Shown here one piece after another: positions 10,258 to 24,006 of a stretch of DNA of 64,000 nucleotides. The notes under the pieces are model-generated. The model worked only from the letters and a program-made list of their open reading frames with translations. It was not told where the DNA came from and ran no database searches. Source of the stretch: Daphnia pulex (lineage: Eukaryota > Arthropoda > Branchiopoda > Diplostraca > Daphniidae); assembly GCF_021134715.1 (NCBI RefSeq), contig NC_060022.1:2485001-2549000 (forward strand). Direction: 5' to 3'. A program made the position numbers and the translations under genes. Each line of letters starts with the position of its first letter. Position 1 is the first letter of the stretch.

Positions 10258-13200
10258 TTAAATTCCACTATCAGACATAGAAAAACTTCTCAATTTGTTT
10301 TTAGACTTTAACGGACTAACTTTTCCTCCGGACCAGATAGGGACAGCTGCTGCTAATGGTAAAACTCTTTCCACCAAAATAAATTCGTCATCAATATGGT
10401 CAATGCCATAGAATTTTGTCAAATCTTCAATGGCCTTCTCTTCGATCTTCACATAAACGAAATACCTCGTATAAAAATTAACGCAAATATTTACGAGTAA
10501 CATGAAGAATTCAATTTACTTACCAAAGTTAGTTTTAGCGGCTTTGTACTGATTTTGATCAAATTTTTTCGTTCAATTCTCTCTTTCGCAATAATACGTT
10601 GCAGGGGCACGAATTTTTCTTCATTTTCAGAAATTTGAGCTTTTGATGTATCTTGGGTTTTATCCGGACTTCCCCAAACAGAGTGTACTTTACTCTTACT
10701 GGGGCTATTAATGGGATCGTCACGACATATGATGGATTGGTCCATGGGATCCAAGGAAACAGTTATCCGATCTGCACATTGCGGTTCTGAAAAAGTACTC
10801 TTCCAAGCTAATGAAGAAGTATTCGGAGTAGCTATTACGGAGTTGTTTTCTTTAAATTTTCTTTGCTTTTGCGAAAGTTTTCGAAATTTTTTGCATTTCT
10901 CATTTTCTGGTGAGTTGGTCGCCTGGAAGATCGTTGCCACTTCAAACAGTGTCAGACTGTTTTGTTTTGCAGGAGTTTCATCGTGTTCATTGACAGGTGA
11001 GCTAGCGCCGATATTGCTATCAGTCTCCTTAGAACGAACACCCAGCAACACTTTATTGTTATCTGGGATTTGAGCTTTAGAAGGAGAAGAACTGGGATTT
11101 AATTCTTTAATCGGAGTTTCAAAGCTTAGAGACTTGTTCCGTTTCTTTGGTTTGTCGACCTAAATTAACATGTTAAAATTGTTTTCTTATCTTACGCTTG
11201 CCACGAAAATTCTTATATTACATATTTACTTACCTTTGACCAAACTTCCTTTTTCAAGCATACCGTATTTTCGATATTCGGGTTTACATCACTTGTTAAC
11301 GGTGAACAAGGTTCACTTATTTGCAACTGATGAGGATGTTTGAATTCGCTCCCTTTTTTCCCCGATTTTCTCCGCGTTTTTTTTCTTTTGACATCTCGTT
11401 CTCGATTAACGGAAGCTAAATTGACGTCTTCGAGTGATTCAGTGATCGTGAAAATATCCAAATCGTCAGAAGTGAGGTGTTTGGATGGAGTTGGAAGTCG
11501 ACTAATTCTAGGAATGAACTGTTGGTAGAAATGTGTTAGTTCCTTCATGACTTCTTCACTAAGGCAATTCCATACTCTATGGATCCAAATATAAAACACG
11601 CATAATTTAGTATATTGCATTTTAACATAAAACGTAAAGATACCTCAGTTCAATCACGGCTGGTAGATTGCAACATACAAAATGCATGCATGAAATTTTC
11701 AGCTGAGTAGCGTTATACTCTGCTGCAAAATCAAGAACTTTCCCAACGTTCTTTATTGAAAGTAATCCAACAAGTGCTGATTCGCATATTGAAACCAAAC
11801 GAGGAATCAGAAGGAGATCGGCCGATACCAAGCAATTGCTTATCCATTCCACATCTTCTGATTTTTCCACCTTTGAAGCTTTATCTTCGTAAAAGTAGTC
11901 TAAAATAACTTCGAGAACCAATGAATGAATAGGAAGGGGGATCTTTTTCGAAACTACGCTCTACAAAGGAAGAAAATTTAAAAAAAAATTCGAATTACAA
12001 CGTCGATAAGTTATTCACCTCAATCCAGGCGTAGCTGAACATACTTCGGAAATAATCCGACCGAGCAATCAAAACAGCGCGATGTGCATCAAACTCTTTA
12101 CCGTCGTTACTAACAATCTTAGTATCATAGAAATCGTCTCCGGAAAACCGATTCCATTGTTTCGGTTGAAGGTATAAGCGATCATTGCGAATCAAACCAG
12201 TATTTGCAATGTGGGCCTAAATTTAAATGCAAGTATTTGAGATACGCAATAAAACTGAGACTGAAATGTTCAATGAGAAATAATTATTACCTTGTCCAAT
12301 ATTTCCGCCAGTTTTCGAAGTCCTACATTTTTCGCATGAAATTGTACCATTCGAAGGACACGTGACAATCCATCTCGTTCATTTGACTTCCATTCCTCGC
12401 CTTTTACTCTTTTCAGCTCTACGGCGCTAGGAAGATCTTCCGCATAGTTGTCCTTATCCAAAGGTTCCTCCAAAGGTAACTTTAGATTCCACTTGACGGC
12501 TTCAGTTTCGAAGATGGCACAAGTGCCAGTGTATATAAATTCCAATATTAATTCAAAAACTTCTGCTGGGACGTCGGTGATGTGGACAGTTTTGTTATCA
12601 TTTTTAAAAGATAATGATGAAGCACAGACATTCTGGTAGAAAGCGTTGCAACTTGCAGACAAAACAAAACGATGCGCAGCAAACGTTTTTGATCCCACAA
12701 GAAAAACGATATCATGTGTTAGATCATAAGGATCAGCATCCTGAAGAAGTTGTTTCAAATCCGTTTGCAATTGGGAAGGAGGAATGCAAATCTGAGCATC
12801 TTTCATTTCAGCGCTAGGAAGAATCTAAGAAAAACACGGAAATTAAGTGCAAGAAAGATGAAAATTTGCAAGCACTTACCTGAATTACAGCAAAGTTTTT
12901 ACCAGCTGGATCACACACAATACTTGTCGCACGATAAACTCCAGGTATTCTCTGAATTTGAATTCGAATCAAATGTTCCTGCTTATGAAGCTCTATTCGT
13001 GAGACATTTTCTTGAGTAGCACAATGAGCTTCTGTTTTGCGTTTGCTAACGAACCTTTTCCCAATCGTACCAACAAAAGCTCCACCTTCTATGTTGACAA
13101 GTACAATGGCATTTTTGCAAAGTGAAACATCCTTTATAATGCAAAACGGGCTACCGCGAAAAGCACATCTAAAAATTTTGCGACGAGCAAATTAATCAGC

Positions 13201-14925
13201 GAAATTATTACTTCAACATCTTTCACATACTTTGTAAGCACCGGATGTGTTTGTGACCAGATATATATTTTTCCACTCTTCGTTAAAAGAAGAACCTGAA
13301 CGCGTTCAAAATGGAATCAGTTTAAAGTTGTATAAATATGCCGAAAACTAATATGGCAATTTTACCTGAAATGGAACGCTTGTATCAGCTGCCAAATCTT
13401 CTTGAGAAAAATCCAATTTACCTCCTTCCATGACTATTTTCAATAAATCATATTGCCTAAGGAGAAAAATCCTTGTTTGGATATATGAACGTCACCGAAA
13501 TTAATTGTAAAAGTACTTTGAAGCGATTTTGCGACACTGAAACTCATGCAACACAAAGACGTTTCCACCTTCTGTGGCGATTGCAGTTGCACCATCAGAT
13601 GCTGCTACGTGAGTGATTGTGTAATTTTCTTCAGATAAGAGTGGAACCTGAATTAAATGCAATTAATTCCATTTCACAACTCAAGCAGATATTTGAAATG
13701 AATGTATACTCGTTTAGGCGTAATGACGGTTTTATCCCCTTTGATATGCCCAAGCGCTCCAGCGTTAAGCCCACAAGTGTACACATTACGTTGACACCAA
13801 AACACCGAATGAAAGCGGCTTGCAGAAATACCCTTGATAATGACTCCTTTGCTTTTGTCTTCAAACCGGGTAATAACTTTAGGGGCGACTAGTTGATTCG
13901 GAGGAGGATTGTGGCCTAGCTGAAGGAGGCAAAATAAATGGATAAGTTAACGGATTATTATGTTTATAACTGCGTAAAACTTACTTGATGATACATATTG
14001 CTGCCAAAGGACAAAACCTTGTAGATTGAAAAATATTTGATAAATAAATGCCATTTTCGTAAATAATGTATAATCAACCAACTTACATTTCCACCTTCAG
14101 TTAAAAGGATTGTATGATATGTTCCCAAAACTGCCTCCAGGATAACTGCAGACTTTTTCACTTTGCTGTTTGAAGAGTTTTCAGCATCTATGCTGATTTT
14201 CTGTGGAATTATAACAGTGGCTTCTGAACCAAGTCCTAGTTTGCCTCCTTGGCCAATTCCACAGGAAAAAGCTTGGCCTGATAATGTCAGAAACACTGAG
14301 TGGAATTTGTTCATAACCACCTTCTTAATGCCACCACTTCCTTTAGGAAAAATATCCAATAATTCTGGTAATTCTGGACTTTGTTGCTTTCCAAGTCCTG
14401 TAGAAAAAGAATAGGAATGAATATTGATTTTTTTTAAATTTATTTAAAAAAAAATTGCATCTTACCAAAATTTGAGTTTGATCCCCACACATGTACTTGA
14501 GATGGGAGATTAGCATCAAGTTTATTCAAATCGGATCTGTCTTGAATTAAATGGTCAAATGGAGACATATAGTCATTATCTAATGGATGAAATAAGCTAG
14601 CATTATTGTGCAGCAAAGCTCTTGCAGCTTGTAATTGCCCATAATAAAAAGTTCTATGTAAGGCAGAGTACCCAGACTCTTCATCTTTAGCATTGACATA
14701 GACATCATGAGAAAATAGCCAATGCAGAATTTTCATTTTCCCGAGTGAAGCTGCAACTTGTAAAGCAGTTCTTCCTGATGAGTCTTTATTGCTGGCTATG
14801 TTACAGCAGGTTGGTAAAAGTTTCATAACCATATCCTCAAATTCATCACCAGCAGCGATGAAAACTGAAAATATGCTATCTGCATGTTTTCTTGAAGAAC
14901 ATTTTGTTGTGCATTCTTCCCACAT
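10258..14925 (-). CDS. IBTK: Inhibitor of Bruton tyrosine kinase (IBtk) orthologue
   Basis: Fourteen exons: 14925-14466, 14397-14087, 14017-13985, 13919-13710, 13647-13517, 13456-13366, 13295-13231, 13168-12880, 12824-12291, 12216-12019, 11960-11644, 11576-11234, 11159-10524 and 10446-10258, giving about 1268 aa (human about 1353). The order is family-typical: N-terminal ankyrin repeats (about 40-130; GRTALQVAAS, SGYSALHRTFYYG), RCC1-type repeats (about 140-400; FHSVFLT, LSFGSNMYHQ), BTB1 (about 545-650; HDIVFLVGSKTFAAHRF), BTB2 (about 720-880; SNDGKEFDAHRAVLIARSDYF), a basic disordered region with SQKQRKFKENNS, and the conserved C-terminus IEEKAIEDLTKFYG...VERVLP. The family acts as a CUL3 substrate adaptor and, in vertebrates, inhibits BTK. 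The last acceptor was chosen at 10446 because it alone keeps frame and restores the conserved IEEKAIEDL start. Confidence 0.93.
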
Positions 14926-15455
14926 GTTTAATGCTGTTGATGATCAAATATATGTTATATGTTCTATCTCAACAATAGAATTATGTTTAAATGAATAGCC
15001 TTTTAGTCAGACATGCAATTCAGTTTAGGAATTAACCTTTGGGAAATGGATAAGCTGTCACTTTTTGAAACGATTTTTTTTACTTAATATTCACAACTGG
15101 GTATGCCTCTATATAATGCTTGTTTTTAGAATCTTGATCAATCTTGTTGAGACTTACGACTGTTGACTATTCGTGTTCACTTGACGAAAATTCTCCCAAA
15201 TATGATGACGGAACTCTTTGTTTACAAGGTTTCACTGCCATCTGTAGTCACTTGTGCGAGCTACTACAATTCGTAATTTTTGACACCAAGTCACAACAGC
15301 AGACAACAGAGACGTCAAAACATCTCAGTATTTTTTATTTTGTTATCAATTGCCTGCGGCCGGTAAGTGGATAGCGGAATTATCTAGCCTCGTGCTTGTA
15401 TCAGGGTTTAAGTCAGATAAGTAACGAGACGCAGTCTGAATTGGAACTAACCACG
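14926..15455. promoter_or_regulatory. Divergent promoter region between IBTK and neuferricin
   Basis: 530 bp separate the start codons of two divergently read genes, so this interval must hold both promoters or one bidirectional one. I see no strong TATA/TCAGT pair, unlike the YYT and M15-like genes, which fits broadly expressed genes. Confidence 0.5.
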
Positions 15456-16537
15456 ATGAACAAGTTACTGAAGTTATCCTTAGCCGTACTTCTCCTTGCA
15501 TCTGTGATCGCTTGGTTTCAACCAAATGTTTTGCATAATAATACCAAATATCTCCACGATGTTGCGGCAAAATTTCCTGCATTAGTATCTTTCTTCAAAT
15601 GGTTCCATGGTTCTAAAGGGTCTACTACTTCAACTGATCATTCTGATCATGCTCAACTTAAAGAACCAACATCAGCACCTGTTGAGCCCACACGTGTCTT
15701 CACAAAAGAAGAGTTAGCGAACTACAAGGGAGAAAATGGGGGTGACATTTACCTTGCCATTATGGGTAGAGTATATGACGTCACCAGAGGAAGAGATTTT
15801 TACGGACCTGGAGGGGGTTATGCTTTTTTTAGTGGCAAGTATTATACAGTACATGAAATGTATTTAGTACTCTTGTATATTATGTCGCCAATAACTGTTG
15901 AATGTTGTATTTGTAGGAGTTGATGGTTCCCGAGCATTTGTGACTGGAGATTTTAAACCAGAAGGACTCATTGATGATATAACTGGATTAGGAAGCCAAG
16001 ATTATATAGGACTTAGAGATTGGTTGGACTTCTACACAAAAGATTATGAATACATTGGTAAGTAATTAGTCCAAAAGTTTTGTTGTTATCATGTTTATGT
16101 AATATTTTCTATCTTCAGGTAAACTTCAGGGATTATTCTTTGATGCTGATGGGAAAACAACCGAATATTATCATGATGCTCAACAGTGGATAAAAGAGGC
16201 CTCTAGTCACAAAGAAGATGAAGACTTGTTCAAAGAGAAGTTTCCCATGTGCAATATTGAATACAAGCCAGAAGAAGGATCTCGCGTGTGGTGTTCGACA
16301 AAGAGGTAAAATTACTACATGTGTTATGAATGAACGTGTGTGATTAACTGATGCCATTTTGTCTTGGTTAGCGGTGGAATCAAAAGGGACTGGGTAGGAT
16401 TTCCTCGCTCTCTCTACTCAGCCGATTCCAAAAATATTCGTTGTGCCTGTGCTCAAGAGGCTGATCTGAATGATTCGTTGCTTAAAGAATATCCCAACTG
16501 TCCAAAAGATGCAACTTCGTGCATGCTCCCAAAATGA
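15456..16537 (+). CDS. CYB5D2: Neuferricin (CYB5D2-like MAPR heme protein)
   Basis: Four exons: 15456-15834, 15917-16057, 16119-16305 and 16372-16537, about 290 aa. An N-terminal hydrophobic signal or anchor (about 5-22; LLKLSLAVLLLASVIAW) is followed by a linker and a cytochrome-b5-like domain of the membrane-associated progesterone receptor class. That domain reads FTKEELANYKG, IMGRVYDVTRGRDFYGPGG and then SRAFVTGDF; tyrosines replace the usual HPGG heme histidine. A Cys-containing C-terminal extension (CNIEY, VWCSTKSGG, RCAC) is typical of neuferricin. The family is extracellular or ER-lumenal, heme binding, and linked to neurogenesis in vertebrates. The start is the Met just before the hydrophobic segment; an upstream in-frame Met at 15396 is less likely. 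Intron 1 is only in frame as a GC-AG intron. Confidence 0.92.
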
Positions 16538-16829
16538 TCGTTCTTATATTGTTGAAATTTCCCTATATTTTGTTTTGTTCTTTTTACTAGTGTCGCCTTC
16601 AGTTGCTGTCCTTTTTCTGTATGTGCAACCGATTTATTGTTTTATGGGATGTCAGTGGGATTTATAGCGTATAGATTTGAAGAGAAAAAAAAAGGAATTG
16701 GACCAAAAATAACCACACACGTTCTATTTTTCAAGTCATCAAAATGTAAAACATAAAAAGATACGTCTTTTGTTGTTGAACCTTAACGGTCAGTTATTAC
16801 TTGGCGAAAGGAAAATTTGAGAAAGAAAT

Positions 16830-16835
16830 AATAAA
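16830..16835 (+). terminator. Candidate poly(A) signal, neuferricin
   Basis: AATAAA lies 293 bases past the neuferricin stop and about 47 bases from the stop codon of the convergent coiled-coil gene. The two 3' UTRs therefore probably overlap or nearly touch. Confidence 0.45.
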
Positions 16836-16881
16836 AAAGAGCTTTTTTTTTCATAATACTTGGATGTTGATTAGGAAATGT

Positions 16882-19772
16882 TTAGCCGGAACCATTTGCG
16901 TTAGGATCGTGTTCGTCTACGTTGGAAACCAAATTCTGTAAAAGGTGCTGCAGAGCTGGGTGGGCGTGTAAAACATCGATTGGCAACGTTTCCAACACTT
17001 TCGAGACGGATTTTGACCAGCACACTTGAGCGTCCAACCGGGCAGAGAGATCATTCCAGCGGTAGGAACCTAAGTCAACGACTTTTTCCATAGTTAACGG
17101 CTCAGCTTCTTCTCCTGCCTTCCGTAGTTTGTTTAGTTCTTCCTTAGCTTCGAGCAAAGCTACAGTCTGAGCGTTAAGGCTTGCCAATAGTTGTTCTCTG
17201 TAGAGAAATGTTTTATGGTTCACAAATTTTTGATAACAGAAACAAATGAAGCAAGTTTGTTACCTTTCGTCATTTAGTTGATGCATGGTAGAATCTTTAT
17301 CCAGAATCAAACGCCGCAGAACTCGCAACAGCTTCGACAGAACATGATCGGTTTCTTCGATTTGGTCGACCAGGGAAGCGGCTAAGCGCAACTCTTCATC
17401 TATTACTGGGTTGGGTTCTTCGCGGCCTTCAGGTGGACGACGACGAGTGAGATTGATGGCGTCACTCAGATCCTAATGCAATGTATAAAAATTAAATACA
17501 AATTTATCCAACAACAGCATTTTTGTAAACTACCTGTAAGCTGGTGCTTCCGACAAGCCGCTGAATCGGCTGTGTTTGTTCAGGCATTTGAGAATTGTCA
17601 GTTTCAGTTTCATTAGTATCATTTTCTAGATCAGCTGACATTGTCGAGAATTCGATCAGATTCGGCAGCTCAGCAGAAATATTTGAACTCTCTTCCTTAA
17701 AAGTCTCATTAGGGAAGACTAAAGCTTCTAGTTCAGCACGGGGTAAGGTGTGACTTTGCAAAATTATTTGAAGAAGTCCGTCCATGCGTGAGTGCAGCTT
17801 AACTAGATCTAATGCCGCTGCCGAAAGCTGAGCTCCTTGGGCCAGCAGAACAGAGCCCGTACGTCCTTCAGCTCCTTTCAAGTCGGCTTGCAGAGCAGCA
17901 AGTTCATGTCGTCTTTGCTCTGCTAACCGAACAAGATGTTGGCACTCTTCTTCTTTAAGCAACAAGAGTCGTTGGGCGTCGGCAAGTTGGGATTTCAGCA
18001 AGCCCATTTCGGATTCAGAGTCACGAACGGCTTCGTGCAAGGCGAGTTTTTCTGCTTGCAAGAAATCCATCATCTCACGGTTCTCTGATTCGCTTTCCTG
18101 GATCTGTTGCAAGAGTGCTTTTTCAGCTTGAAGGCTTCTGTCAAGTTCCAAACGTTGGGCGATCAGCGCTGCGTCCTGCGCCTCCAACTGTTCTTGTAAA
18201 ACCGAAATGGTTTGCGACGAAGTCTGCAGATTGGTCTCCAGATGAATAAGCGAGTCACCGCGTGTGTGAAATTCTCGCTCGACACCTTCCATAGAATCCA
18301 GCATAGCTGCTACGCGTTGAGTGGTTTTTTCCAATTCCCGTTGGACAATCTGTCGCTCTTCCCGTTCTTCATCCAACTCTTGTTGAAGCAATTCAGCTTC
18401 ATCTTTGCTCTGAAATTGAATAAACAAAAAGTTTTATTTAGTGAATTCGTTTGTTTTAGACCGCATAGTGTACAATAAATACCTGCATGAGCATTCGTTC
18501 CAGTTGACGAGCTTCCTCATTGTTCTGCTGCTGCCACGATAAGCTTCGAAGTTTATGGCAAGCTTCTTGCCCCTCTCGAACATCTTTATGAGACATTTCA
18601 GTCTGAGCAGATTTCTCCATGTAAATTACTGTACGCGGTTTCATAATTGGGCCCGGCAAAGTTGGGCTGCTCAACTTCTTCATGGGTCGTGGCAGAGTAG
18701 CTCCACCGTCCATTCGAATGCTGGAAACTGGTTCGGGTTCTCGTACCGGTTTTGGAAGACAAGGTCGATCCTTGGTTGGTTTTCGGCGAGGCAAAGTGGC
18801 AAATTTATCTGCTGTGGCTTTTGTCTCGCGAGCTGCAGCTGTGATTTCCATGGAAGTACCACCACTCATCGACATCGATATAACTGGCGAACTGAGTTTG
18901 GGCCGACGACCAAGAGTGGCGAATCTTTCGTCCGGTCGCTTAGGGGGCGTCGATGGTTTGGTGGGCGTCACTGGCTTATTGGATCGGATGACGGAAGGCT
19001 GTTTACCAGAAGCTAGAAACGACTTTGCTGCCGGAGAATTGGTGCTGGTAGAAATGACGCTACTACTGCGTCTGGGAGTCATGGGACTTTCTGGTGTTTT
19101 TGCCTTGAGAGTGGAGGGTTGACGGGTCAGTCCAATCGGCTTAGGTGGAACTGCGGGTCGTGAAGAAGAAGGAGAACAAGATGGTGGTTTTCGTATCGTT
19201 GATGGAGTAGTAGGTTGGCTATGTGGGCCTGATACAGACACAGTTCGCCGGGTGGCAAACGGGGAAGGCGAAGAATATCGACCTTTGCTAGAGCTCGTGT
19301 TATCAGTATAGCTTGAACGAGGTGCCATTAGCCTCTGTTGATCTCTGGATCTGGAGCTGGAAGATGTCCGGCTGGACAGAGTGCTGCTGCTTCTTGGCAA
19401 CATACTTCTAGTAATGGAAGGCTCATCAGGTTTGTAGTACGATTGAGAAAGAGAAAGTCTGCTCATTTCTTCCTCTGGTTTATAATACGATTGTGACAGA
19501 GAGAGCCTGCTCATATCTGGCTGGACATCTGGCTCAATCAAGACGGTAGAATCTGCAATGCTGGAAGTCAGGCTACAATCGTGGAATTTGAGATCAGCAG
19601 TGTTGGTCTCACTGAGATCCTCCAAAGCGGAGTGCATTTCACTGTCCTCCCCATCACAGGAAGACCCTTCATCGTCACCCAAGATGACCTCCGATTCCAG
19701 AAGATTGTTCAAACTTGGCAGCCTATGAACATGCTCTCTGTGGGGTGACATGGCTATGGTGGGTTCCATCAT
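16882..19772 (-). CDS. Ser/Pro-rich coiled-coil protein, cytoskeletal type, not securely identified
   Basis: Four exons: 19772-18483, 18409-17534, 17472-17264 and 17197-16882, about 896 aa. Residues 1-400 are acidic then basic, Ser/Thr/Pro-rich and probably disordered, with proline-directed sites (TPSTIRKPP, TPRRSSS) and a tandem 13-residue repeat MSRLSLSQSYYKP. About 405-800 is strong coiled coil (LLQQELDEEREERQIVQREL; EKALLQQIQESESE). The C-terminal 170 residues are mixed and end in NANGSG. Basic Ser/Pro N-terminus plus long coiled coil is typical of microtubule- or centrosome-associated proteins. Insect quick-to-court is one family to compare, but this is a guess. The coding start is the first ATG after an acceptor at 19781, so 5'UTR exons must lie upstream. 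Confidence 0.8.
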
Positions 19773-19784
19773 TATTGCCTGCAA

Positions 19785-22700
19785 TACAGAAAAAAAAAAG
19801 ATGTTATCAAAGAAAGCACGAGAAAAGGTTGTGGGTTTTCGTTACTATTCGCGTAAAACAAGCCGACACAACCATAGTCATGAAGTCATTTTTGGGGGCA
19901 AGGTTGAGATCGTGAGTAACGAATTGCGTGAGTTGAGAACCTAGAGCGTGATATCAAATTTACACACAAAATTCTCCTGCTGCTCAATGATCCCGTCTGT
20001 ATGGCTAGTGTGTTCGGCGTGCTGGTTGTGTATATTTTTATTGTATTCTTTCGAATCGACAATGGCCGCATGGTGGATAGAAGAAAAAAAACAAAAAACT
20101 AACGCCATCCGCCCCGAGTCACGCAAGAATAAACTGCCTGAGGCTAGAAAAATACGGGAAATATTATCGCCGTTTCGTAAACGATAAAATCTCACTGTGA
20201 AATCTCAATTTGTGACCAGTACGAAAGAGACAAAGAGAAAAGAGTACCGCAACTATAATCACGAGCGCGGCCGCACACACACATTTTTTGTTGTTTCCCT
20301 TTTAAAAACAGACGACGCAACAACATCCGCAGCCGGGAGGCGTGCTGCGTATAGAACCGAACATAACGTGGGAAATAGACAACCCCCTACTTCACTCGTT
20401 TTCTTTTTTTTTTTCCCGAAAAACTTCACCTCGTAATGATTTCCTTTTCGCCCCTTTCCGATTCCCATTTGTTATCAAAAACTTTTCTCTTCCAAGGACG
20501 TGCTAAGGTATAATAACGTTCACTGTCAGCAGTGTCTTTTGTTTGGTATCTATAGCGTTCAGATTTTGTTCTTGTTCTTTTAGAAATGGTGGTGGCGTGA
20601 CTGCGGACCGATCCGGACTGCTGAACGATGGTTCAGATAGCTCAGGGGAAATATTCGCATCACATCCACACACAAAAAGGGGAAAGGGACATCGATTTCT
20701 GTCAAAAACCACCGGGTTGGAGAGAAGGATAAAAATAAAAGTGAAATGGAAAGAAAAACAATCAGGTCATGGGAAGGACGACTATAGTAGACAGTTGATT
20801 TCCACGGTGATTTTACGCATATTTCTCGCTGCGGGTAAAAGAGCCGATTGTTGTTGTTTCGAAACCCCAAAGCCAGTGGATAATACATGCTCACTCGTCT
20901 TTGATAAACTTGACGTTTTAGGTTACAGCTGATTTGTTTCTCGGATGTAACAGAATGTATATGATACAATGATGTCTTATATATATGTGAGAGTGCGGGA
21001 GCGTGAAGGATAATTCGCTACGGGAGAAGCGATTTGAGCTATCTACGGTACGTATCCCGTTGCGTGGAAATCGGATAACAGCTGTACAAACAGAATTCTT
21101 TTTTCTTTCCAGTATACCATAGGGACACACATAGGAAGAAGAACTCAACCCCAATGGGCAGCCATTAAAAATAACCGGATACCAGTCGCACAAAGGGGGC
21201 AACAAGAGGGGGGAACCGTATGAACGCCCTTTGCTCTCTCCCTGTTGGTCGAAAAGAAAAAAAAGTTAAAATAACTAAATCCCATCATGTTGGAGCTTCG
21301 TCTAAATCTTTGCCTAGTCATCGAATCGTGAACGATGCAGGTAATTGGATGTTTATGCAAAGTCGATGCCTGCAACACGATCCTCGTGTATCCAACATGC
21401 TCACAGACGCATTAAAACATACTACGACAAAGAAGTTCACCGTAAGGCTTCAGTCTAAGCTTTAACTTGATTACGACCTGCACACGCGCCTCTTTAAATA
21501 TTTAACTGCAGCATTCTGTTACGACATAGTTTGGGAACAAAAAAGATGATGTGAATATATGAATGTAAACACTATGGTCAATGGGGACTAGCGAGGGGGG
21601 GGGGAGAGAAATGCTATGCATGGAGTGCGCATCCAGCAGACTCGAAAGATCTGTGTGTTGGCCGACATCTGTCGTTTTTCCCCCCCACACACTCAAAGAA
21701 AACTAGTATACCGGGGGAGAAAACTTTTGGATTTCAACTTGGAACGCGAAGAAATGATGACAGTCACTTACTTGTTTTGGCAAGTTGAGTTGTTTGAATT
21801 GTGGTGTTTTTCCCTCGGTCGGCGGCTGTACAGATTCAAGGAAGTAGTAACATGTTTCGTTAAACAAGTCGGGAGACTGTGTGTGCAGGGAAACGTCAGA
21901 ACGGGTCGGTTTTTCAGTTTGTTGTGGCCGCCATCAGCGGCGGGGATGGGGGTCCTTGGCTGTATGGGGGAGGAGCTTAGTCGATGGGGTTCGGCAACTC
22001 CGAAATTTGCCGCTCGCTGCGCATATCGGGTTGTTGGAATGGATAAAGGCCGCGCCACAGAAAACGGGTGTTGTATTGTGAGTTCCTTCACCCAGTTATT
22101 ATATTACGTAAACAATAGCCAACCCTAGTCATTACACGATTTCCGCCGAGTGCCGGTCCACAAAAATTCCAATAATAAACCGTCGATTGTTCCGGTCGAA
22201 GCTTTCACTTCCATTCTCTTATGTTGTTGTTCCTTTTTGTGTCTATAGTTTGTTATTTATTTGAAACTTTTTTGTTTCGTCGGCCGGTCAGGGGAATGGG
22301 ACCACAATTTGTGGTTCGCGCAAGCTCCATTTTGAGCTGCCTACACATGCTGTTCCTCGGGGATGTATCGATTTATATTTCCCTTTTTTGTTACCATCGG
22401 TTTGCTGAAGAAATAGAGAGCTGCTGCATTGAGGAGCTCCGCGGCAGAAGGCTAAAAGGGTGTAATAATAAGACAGCACAGCAGACGCGAGATATATACG
22501 TATGTAGGTGGAGAGAAAACCGGTGATAAGAGCAGCGCAGCCATTTGCTCTCAGCTAAAGAAAACAGTTGAGTCGGTCGACTTGTGAGAGTTAATCATGT
22601 CAACGACCATGGCCTCCGCACATATATACACATTTTGGAAACAGCTGTAGGAACCGGCAGTAATTGCTTTAGCTCATCTAACGTCTTTGGCTTCAGGGGG

Positions 22701-24006
22701 GAGAGAGAGACTCTCGGGAAACGCACCCAAAAACAGGAAATTTGTTTTTTTTTTGTCACATGGCTCTGCGTGTCTGACGAGGGTTAAAAAAGAAAAAAAA
22801 AACGAAAATCATGTTTTAAAAATAAACTTTTCATTCTAATAATGAATTATTTAATGAGGTTGTCTGGAGAGACACGTGTAAAGGTGTTGACGGACTGAAT
22901 TGGGGTTTTTTTTTAGATATCGCCCAATGTTGTTTCGGTTGGATGTATAAATTGTTAACTTACTTTTTGTTTTGTCAATGAAAAAGCGTGATGATCAGCA
23001 GGCCGTGAAGTCTGCTCCAGTAGAAATGGTTGTTGGCTACAGAACACACACACAGAGCTGAGGGAATGAAGAAAAACCGCACTACTTCGCGGAACCGTTA
23101 TATAATTCCAGGGCGACCATGTTATTAGTTACGCCAGAAGCCAAAAGCCTATAGTCTTGATGCTTGCGCTTCTATGTGTATATACGTACGTGTTTGTTAT
23201 TTTTTTTTTCCTTTCCCCGTTTAAATACAAGTTTCGCCATTTTTCTTTTTCGGCTTTGAATCCACCATTGTCGTCGTTTCCTGCCCTCAATTTCGGTCGT
23301 CGTAAGATCAGATAGACTCTTGTGTTTTCTCCCAGCTCGATTTCTTCTCGCGTGTACAATCATCTAGTCTCTCGCCTCATCCTTTTGGTCTGAGTCAATC
23401 CAAGTCATCAGGTAACCGTAATTGAGGTCTCGAGATGATTGTGGAAAGTGATGGATGCTGCACCACACTCAACCACACGATTCTCCTTCAATCATTTTTC
23501 CTTTTTTCTTTTCTTTTTACTGGATGAATTTTTATTATAATTTCAAAGCCACAACAGCATCTATCATCATCATCATCGAAAGATCAGGAAAAGAAAAGGA
23601 AATAACCAAAACAAAACAACAACCCAAAAAAAAACCAGGGACAATTTGACTAAATTTAAACTTGTAACTTGTTCGGAACGATTTCAGCACCGCAACACGT
23701 GTTTAAATCGTATGGGCAGAAAAAAAACAAAATCATTCATTTTGGTTTTTGAAATGAGATTTAAAAAAAAGAGATCACGACACAATACTTAAAACTATTG
23801 TATAATTAAAAAATTGGGGGCTGAGATCTGAGGTTGTTTTTTATCGGGGTCCTATTCATAAAGGAATGTGGAACAAAGTCGTCGAATGTTGTAAAAACAC
23901 AATTCAAAAGACTGTTTTTGTCTATATTATTTAATAATAATAGCTCGCTGCATTTTTTCTTTCTTTCTTTCTGCATTTAATTTGTTGTTGTTGTTGTTGT
24001 CGTCGT
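19785..24006. other. 5' region of the coiled-coil gene and 3' flank of Cngl
   Basis: No coding exon is supported. The open frames here are short, lack repeat or domain character, and overlap homopolymers and CA, GA and T tracts. The interval must contain the non-coding first exon(s) and promoter of the coiled-coil gene and the 3'UTR of Cngl. A run of eight G lies near 21597-21604. Confidence 0.5.
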
